From NCBI GenBank assembly GCA_003486645.1, contig DNGI01000079.1:1-10226 (forward strand): a stretch of 10,226 nucleotides of DNA. Reading direction: 5' to 3'. The translations under genes were made by a program, and so were the position numbers. Below the pieces are notes generated by a model that had not been told where the DNA came from, searched no databases, and saw nothing but the letters and a program-made list of their open reading frames with translations. This document shows, piece by piece, positions 7,067 to 10,226 of this stretch. Source of the DNA: Cyanobacteria bacterium UBA11370 (GTDB lineage Bacteria; Cyanobacteriota; Cyanobacteriia; Cyanobacteriales; Coleofasciculaceae). How positions within the stretch are numbered: position 1 is the stretch's first letter; each line of letters begins with the position of its first letter.

Positions 7067-7321
7067 ATGAATCAAAGAGTCGCTGCTGTTCGAGAATCTC
7101 TTTCTGCTGAAAGCGATCGCAAAGTTCTCTGTTTCTATACGAATACCACCAATCAACTTCAAAACCTCCGGCTGATAAAAATGCCGAATACAAGTTGGCA
7201 ACGTGTCGTTTTTCCAGGTGAACGTCTGATGTTTGAAGCAATTACAGAATCTAACTTAGAAGTTTACCTGAATGACACTGTTACTGCTGTTATTCCTTGC
7301 TCTAAATTGCAGGTTAAGTAA
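7067..7321 (+). CDS. DUF1830 domain-containing protein
   Basis: This 84-residue protein is almost entirely one DUF1830 domain (about residues 19-83), a small domain found essentially in cyanobacteria and of unknown function. Diagnostic segments are VLCFYTNTTNQLQNLRL (20-36), the family hallmark RVVFPGERLMFEA (45-57), and the end TAVIPCSKLQV (73-83) with the conserved IPC. The first 18 residues are polar and look unordered. No signal peptide or membrane segment is present, so it is probably cytoplasmic. The ATG has only a weak purine-rich leader (GGGTAGAC). It is transcribed divergently from the histidine kinase gene across a repeat-rich region, which allows shared regulation but does not prove it. 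A HIP1 site lies within the N-terminal codons (7113-7120). Confidence 0.88.
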   Translation: MNQRVAAVRESLSAESDRKVLCFYTNTTNQLQNLRLIKMPNTSWQRVVFPGERLMFEAITESNLEVYLNDTVTAVIPCSKLQVK

Positions 7322-7513
7322 GCTTAGGTTTCATCTCATGCCATTTGGGTTTAAATTTGACACATTTGAATTCTTGAAGACCTCTACTAGTAAGGCTTTG
7401 AAAATCCCAAATCCAAACTAGTATCACTCTCCCTCTTTGACAATTGTCCCCTGAACCCTCCGTTCAAACTCTTTTCATTACTGTCCTTAACGATTGATAA
7501 CAACGATAAAAAA

Positions 7514-7858
7514 ATGGAGCAAAAAATAATTAATTTAACCCTATTACTGGTGATTCAAGAAATTGCAGAAATCTTGACGGACTATCCGGAAAATCCTTAT
7601 CAATTTGTTTTCTCCCCTCAAAGAGGACTGCAAAAGCTGATTAACCACGTTCTGAATCAAATTCCCAATCACTACTATACAATTCTTGATGAAAAGGAAG
7701 AATTACCCACCGATCTTAGCAGTTTATACGCCTCGTTGGAAGAGCGGATGCAGCTAGAAGCCATAATTCGTAAGAGCATTTTTGAACTGCTTCAAGAGTA
7801 TCTAGAGGAAATTAATGGTTACGTTTTTGAAGAAGCGGATAGTCTTTGGCTTTTATAG
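7514..7858 (+). CDS. Hypothetical protein, possibly ComFB-like
   Basis: This 114-residue acidic protein is predicted from sequence to be largely helical. The first helix (INLTLLLVIQEIAEILTDY) is amphipathic rather than a membrane anchor. The middle part LQKLINHVLNQIPNHYYTI (38-56) followed by LSSLYASLEERMQLEAII (68-85) recalls short cyanobacterial proteins annotated as late-competence ComFB-like, where a helix ending in LNR(L/I)P.(Y) is typical. That link is weak, and the cysteines of the ComFB cluster in Bacillus-type members are absent, so the function is open. The start ATG follows an A-rich leader with no Shine-Dalgarno. It lies 192 nt downstream of the DUF1830 gene on the same strand, which makes co-transcription uncertain. 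Its stop codon is at the left border of the foldback element. Confidence 0.7.
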   Translation: MEQKIINLTLLLVIQEIAEILTDYPENPYQFVFSPQRGLQKLINHVLNQIPNHYYTILDEKEELPTDLSSLYASLEERMQLEAIIRKSIFELLQEYLEEINGYVFEEADSLWLL

Positions 7859-7949
7859 CGGTTTTCATGTTCATGAGGTACAAATTCCTAGGTTTTGGGG
7901 AGTGGGGAGTGGGGAGTGGGGAGTGGGGAATAAAATTAAGTGTACCTCA
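7856..7949. repeat. Foldback element with a GGGGAGT array in its loop
   Basis: A perfect 9-bp inverted repeat, TGAGGTACA (7874-7882) and TGTACCTCA (7941-7949), flanks a 58-nt interior that contains a heptamer array. The left flank TAGCGGTTTTCATGTTCA begins at the stop codon of the 114-residue gene and resembles a sequence I associate with common intergenic repeats of filamentous cyanobacteria. It could be a miniature mobile or palindromic element. No target-site duplication could be confirmed by eye. Confidence 0.55.
7897..7931. repeat. GGGGAGT heptanucleotide array (STRR)
   Basis: Four exact units of GGGGAGT (7897-7924) are followed by a degenerate GGGGAAT (7925-7931). The same unit, in the opposite orientation, occurs at the right edge of the window. 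Confidence 0.95.
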
Positions 7950-7983
7950 CCTATTTGAGAAATGGGATAATCCTTGCTCTTGA

Positions 7984-7995
7984 AAGCGATCGCTT
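7984..7995. repeat. HIP1 palindrome, extended to 12 bp
   Basis: AAGCGATCGCTT is a perfect 12-bp palindrome containing the HIP1 octamer GCGATCGC. This is the only intergenic copy of twelve in the window. The others start at 261, 463, 1716, 2078, 2469, 3393, 4047, 5285, 6525, 7113 and 9535, all inside genes. HIP1 over-representation is a known cyanobacterial genome signature. Here the copy lies between converging genes and is followed by a T-rich stretch on the plus strand, so it might double as a weak terminator for the 114-residue gene. Confidence 0.85.
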
Positions 7996-8027
7996 GATCC
8001 AGAACTTTTTTGTTTTAGTACAGCAAC

Positions 8028-8603
8028 TTACCAAACTTCAGTCAAATCTAAAATAAATCCTGGTAGCACATCTTCTCCGGATAAAGAGGTAGGATTATTG
8101 ATTATTTCGACTTCTTTACCTGGTCGGTATATTTCAACTTTCCGATTCTTCCGATCAATTAGCCATCCCAAATTAGCACCATTTGCGAGATATTCCCGCA
8201 TTTTTTCCCGCAAGGGTTCCATACTGTCAGACTTGGAACGCAATTCCACCACAAAATCTGGACAAAGGGGAGCAAACCCTTCTTTTTGTTTAGGTGTCAG
8301 CGCTTCCCATCGTTCTAATTTAACCCAAGAAGCATCTGGAGAACGATCCGCACCATTGGGGAGTTGAAAACCACTAGAAGAGTCAAATACTACCCCTAAC
8401 TTGGTTTGACGATTCCACAACCAAAGTTGTCCCGAAATATCTACGTTACGATTGCCTGTCTCGCTACCAGTGGGAGGCATAACAATTAATTCTCCTGTAG
8501 CGGTTCTTTCTAGTCTTAAGTCACGGTTAACGACAGCAATTTGCTCAAACTGTTCATGAGTGACTTTGAAGGCTTGGGGAATAGCAATCGTGGGGTTGTG
8601 CAT
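8028..8603 (-). CDS. Uma2 family (DUF820) protein, predicted restriction-endonuclease-like fold
   Basis: This 191-residue protein has the usual length and motifs of the Uma2/DUF820 family, which is hugely expanded in cyanobacteria and predicted to have a PD-(D/E)XK nuclease-like fold. Family marks in order are GELIVMPPTG (37-46), SSGFQLPNGADRSPDASWV (76-94, candidate acidic residue Asp90), CPDFVVELRSKSD (114-126, candidate Glu120), EYLANGANLGWLIDRKNRKV (137-156), EIYRPG (157-162), and the typical end LSGEDVLPGFILDLTEVW. It therefore looks intact. The biological role of these proteins is poorly known; nuclease activity is a prediction from fold. The ATG has no Shine-Dalgarno, and only 15 bp separate it from the TAGCCAT array upstream. 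It lies on the same strand as, and downstream of, the phosphorylase-kinase-like gene, with the array between them. Confidence 0.92.
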   Translation of the reverse strand: MHNPTIAIPQAFKVTHEQFEQIAVVNRDLRLERTATGELIVMPPTGSETGNRNVDISGQLWLWNRQTKLGVVFDSSSGFQLPNGADRSPDASWVKLERWEALTPKQKEGFAPLCPDFVVELRSKSDSMEPLREKMREYLANGANLGWLIDRKNRKVEIYRPGKEVEIINNPTSLSGEDVLPGFILDLTEVW

Positions 8604-8618
8604 ACTATAATTAGCAAC

Positions 8619-8681
8619 TAGCCATTAGCCATTAGCCATTAGCCATTAGCCATTAGCCATTAGCCATTAGCCATTAGCTAT
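8619..8681. repeat. TAGCCAT heptanucleotide array (STRR)
   Basis: Eight exact TAGCCAT units (8619-8674) and one degenerate TAGCTAT (8675-8681) fill nearly the whole 79-bp gap between two minus-strand genes. The array ends one base before the stop codon of the phosphorylase-kinase-like gene (complement of 8683-8685). Confidence 0.97.
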
Positions 8682-8682
8682 T

Positions 8683-10226
8683 CTAGACAACAGTTGCTTT
8701 TCCAACTTGAGTTAAGAATTGGAAGGCTTTAATAATATACCCCGCACAAGCTATTGGTGAAGTTCCATAAAATGCTCGCCAAGCTGCGGCTTTATACTCA
8801 TCATAGCGATCTGCTCGTTCTGGATATCGTTCCAACCAAGCCAAACGTACAGCATGACCAATTAAAACATCTAACACAATATATTCTTCAATTTCTAAAT
8901 CTGGATTTTCTTCAACAATTGCCGCTAGTTCCATCAGCGCTTCAATATTAACTTGTCGATATTCTGGCGCTTGCATTTTATTGAGCAAATGCTCAACTTG
9001 CAAGGCAAAATTCTTTTCCCCCGGTGTCATTTCAGAAATAATTAACTCACTATCCAATCGATTGCGACGTTCTAATTTATCTCCAATCACCAATCCTTTA
9101 CAGTGTTTTAAGACTAGCCAAACTTTGGGGTAAAAGTCTTTAGGAACTCGTCCCGCACTCCCATCAAGTTGTCGTTTTCTAACCCAATTTCCAGGAGGAA
9201 TTATCCCTTTTCCCTCTTCTTTCACCTCTGGCAAAACAACCCAATTAATCACCTGTTCAGGCTGTTTAACGTGCAATGATTCTAGTTGTTGTAATTTTTG
9301 ATTAACGCCTTCATACCCAGCTAAACAGGAACGCAACCGCATCTTCACTTCAAATGGACTTGATCGCATCAGTTGTTCGTAAGCTTCATCCTGAGTCACG
9401 CCTAATTCCGCTGCGAGTTCGCTGGTTAATAATAAAATGAGATATCCCACTCGTAAGGTTAGCAGCCCATCTAATAAACGAGGTTCTGATTTGATTAAAA
9501 TGCTAAGATAAATTAGAATTTCTTGGGTCAGTACGCGATCGCGGATATCCTCTCGACAAAATTCATCGATTTTTGCCCTAATTTCGACATGGGACATCGG
9601 GGTTTTAATTAACGATGCTTCACTGTACGCCTTCCCCACTGTAATTTGTTTACCCCGCACCAAAATATCAGTTACTGCATCCGACAAACTAATATCTACT
9701 TTATTCAGTAAACCCGCCGCTTGACGTACAACTGTCCAGTAGGGAGATGCTCCTTCAGTCCCTGCTCTAATATAAACTTCATTGAGCAAATCTTCTACCG
9801 TAACCTTGACTTGTGATCCACCAAAACCCGTATTAAAATCTAACCCACGCAGACGTTTTAGAGTGCGTAATAATTCAATTTGTTCATAAATATTCTGCGA
9901 GTGACGCAAACTCTCCAGTAATAAGCTTAAGTTCGTTTCACACTCTAATCGAAACTCTTGAGTATAGCTTAAGGAACCATTTTTATCGGGATTGCTGATT
10001 AAATAATAGGGACGTGGGGTTGCATCTTTAACGGGTGACTGGGTAAATTCAAAATCATCCAAAAAGCCAATCCGTTCCGTTCCTGCTGTCAAGATTAACT
10101 GATTCAAACGCCCCAGTTTTACCCGCACACTATTACAAAATCCATCTTGCAGTTCTCGAATCAACTCCAGGATTGGTGAATCAATACTCCCTGAATCTCT
10201 ATTTTTTCCCACTCCCCACTCCCCAC
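8683..10226 (-). CDS. Phosphorylase kinase alpha/beta-like protein, C-terminal half (5' end not in window)
   Basis: The visible 509 residues from a GTG at 10210-10212 match the region after the GH15-like domain of eukaryotic phosphorylase kinase alpha and beta subunits. Matching stretches are LLNEVYIRAG (142-151), VVRQAAGLLNKVD (161-173), LVRGKQITVGKAYSE (184-198), WVRKRQLDG (343-351), GRVPKDFYPKVW (354-365) and EMTPGEKNFALQVEHLLNK (394-412) followed by PEYRQ. The animal proteins carry close counterparts such as RRRxxDGxxNRVPxGFYxxVW and EMTPGExxFxxxVExxLN. Cyanobacterial homologues are usually about twice this length and begin with a GH15-type (glucoamylase-like) domain that is missing here. 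The frame stays open from the GTG to the window edge through a GGGGAGT array, so the gene is either cut by the window or shortened at the array. The GTG lies inside the array and is doubtful as a start. A role in glycogen metabolism is inference from the eukaryotic family. The stop codon abuts the TAGCCAT array. Confidence 0.85.
   Translation of the reverse strand, partial: GEWGVGKNRDSGSIDSPILELIRELQDGFCNSVRVKLGRLNQLILTAGTERIGFLDDFEFTQSPVKDATPRPYYLISNPDKNGSLSYTQEFRLECETNLSLLLESLRHSQNIYEQIELLRTLKRLRGLDFNTGFGGSQVKVTVEDLLNEVYIRAGTEGASPYWTVVRQAAGLLNKVDISLSDAVTDILVRGKQITVGKAYSEASLIKTPMSHVEIRAKIDEFCREDIRDRVLTQEILIYLSILIKSEPRLLDGLLTLRVGYLILLLTSELAAELGVTQDEAYEQLMRSSPFEVKMRLRSCLAGYEGVNQKLQQLESLHVKQPEQVINWVVLPEVKEEGKGIIPPGNWVRKRQLDGSAGRVPKDFYPKVWLVLKHCKGLVIGDKLERRNRLDSELIISEMTPGEKNFALQVEHLLNKMQAPEYRQVNIEALMELAAIVEENPDLEIEEYIVLDVLIGHAVRLAWLERYPERADRYDEYKAAAWRAFYGTSPIACAGYIIKAFQFLTQVGKATVV
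10208..10226. repeat. GGGGAGT heptamer array at the window edge (reverse orientation)
   Basis: CCC followed by two exact ACTCCCC units (10211-10217, 10218-10224) and AC runs off the right edge. It is the reverse complement of the GGGGAGT unit at 7897-7931. In the frame of the phosphorylase-kinase-like protein it reads without a stop, giving GEWGVGKNRDS across the junction. Confidence 0.85.

Noticed and set aside
6995..7241. Two overlapping minus-strand frames across the DUF1830 gene
   Set aside because: They are antisense to a gene with clear DUF1830 motifs and their products show no domain-like pattern.
7357..7442. Two perfect TTGACA -35 boxes (7357-7362, 7437-7442) upstream of the 114-residue gene
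   Set aside because: Neither has a recognisable -10 box at 16-18 bp, so I did not call a promoter.
8098..8367. Plus-strand 89-codon frame opposite the Uma2 gene
   Set aside because: It is the antisense shadow of a conserved Uma2 frame; the product is rich in Ser and Arg with no family pattern.
8028..8603. Uma2 protein plus repeats as a mobile or defence island
   Set aside because: Uma2 genes are abundant in ordinary cyanobacterial chromosomes and no transposase, methylase, toxin or antitoxin accompanies this one.
8619..8681. The TAGCCAT array as a CRISPR array or iteron origin
   Set aside because: There are no spacers, no replication gene nearby, and the unit recurs at 4577-4598 as a typical dispersed heptamer repeat.
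8754..8951. Plus-strand 65-codon frame opposite the phosphorylase-kinase-like gene
   Set aside because: It lies antisense to strongly conserved motifs and has no leader or promoter of its own.

Overview
The window looks like chromosomal DNA of a filamentous cyanobacterium. The HIP1 octamer GCGATCGC occurs 12 times in 10.2 kb. At least six families of heptanucleotide tandem repeats (short tandemly repeated repetitive sequences, STRRs) are scattered through it. The gene families fit too: a DUF1830 protein, an Uma2 protein, a large secreted TPR protein and a phosphorylase-kinase-regulatory-subunit-like protein. The genus cannot be fixed from the sequence alone.

Layout, left to right. Positions 1-117 are an AACAACC heptamer array, whose last degenerate unit contains the stop codon of a minus-strand PaaK-like adenylate-forming enzyme (113-1615). 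Upstream of that gene and on the same strand, 66 nt away, is a 918-residue exported TPR protein (1682-4438). A 376-bp region without a recognised gene follows, then a small plus-strand gene of unknown function (4815-5006). A minus-strand membrane sensor histidine kinase (5185-6687) carries an in-frame degenerate heptamer array inside its C-terminal half. The region between the kinase and the plus-strand DUF1830 gene (7067-7321) is about 380 bp and rich in inverted and direct repeats. A plus-strand 114-residue protein (7514-7858) is followed by a foldback element whose 9-bp arms enclose a GGGGAGT array. An Uma2 family protein (8028-8603, minus) is followed by a TAGCCAT array. The last gene (8683 to the right edge, minus) encodes the C-terminal half of a phosphorylase kinase alpha/beta-like protein, and its 5' end runs into another GGGGAGT array at the window edge.

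The TPR and PaaK-like genes could be co-transcribed. The other genes do not form an obvious pathway. The kinase has no response regulator beside it. I see no CRISPR array, transposase, tRNA, rRNA, phage gene or recognisable defence cassette. The most distinctive signal is how heptamer repeats sit at gene ends, at start codons and inside reading frames, and the truncated-looking bacterial relative of the eukaryotic phosphorylase kinase regulatory subunit.
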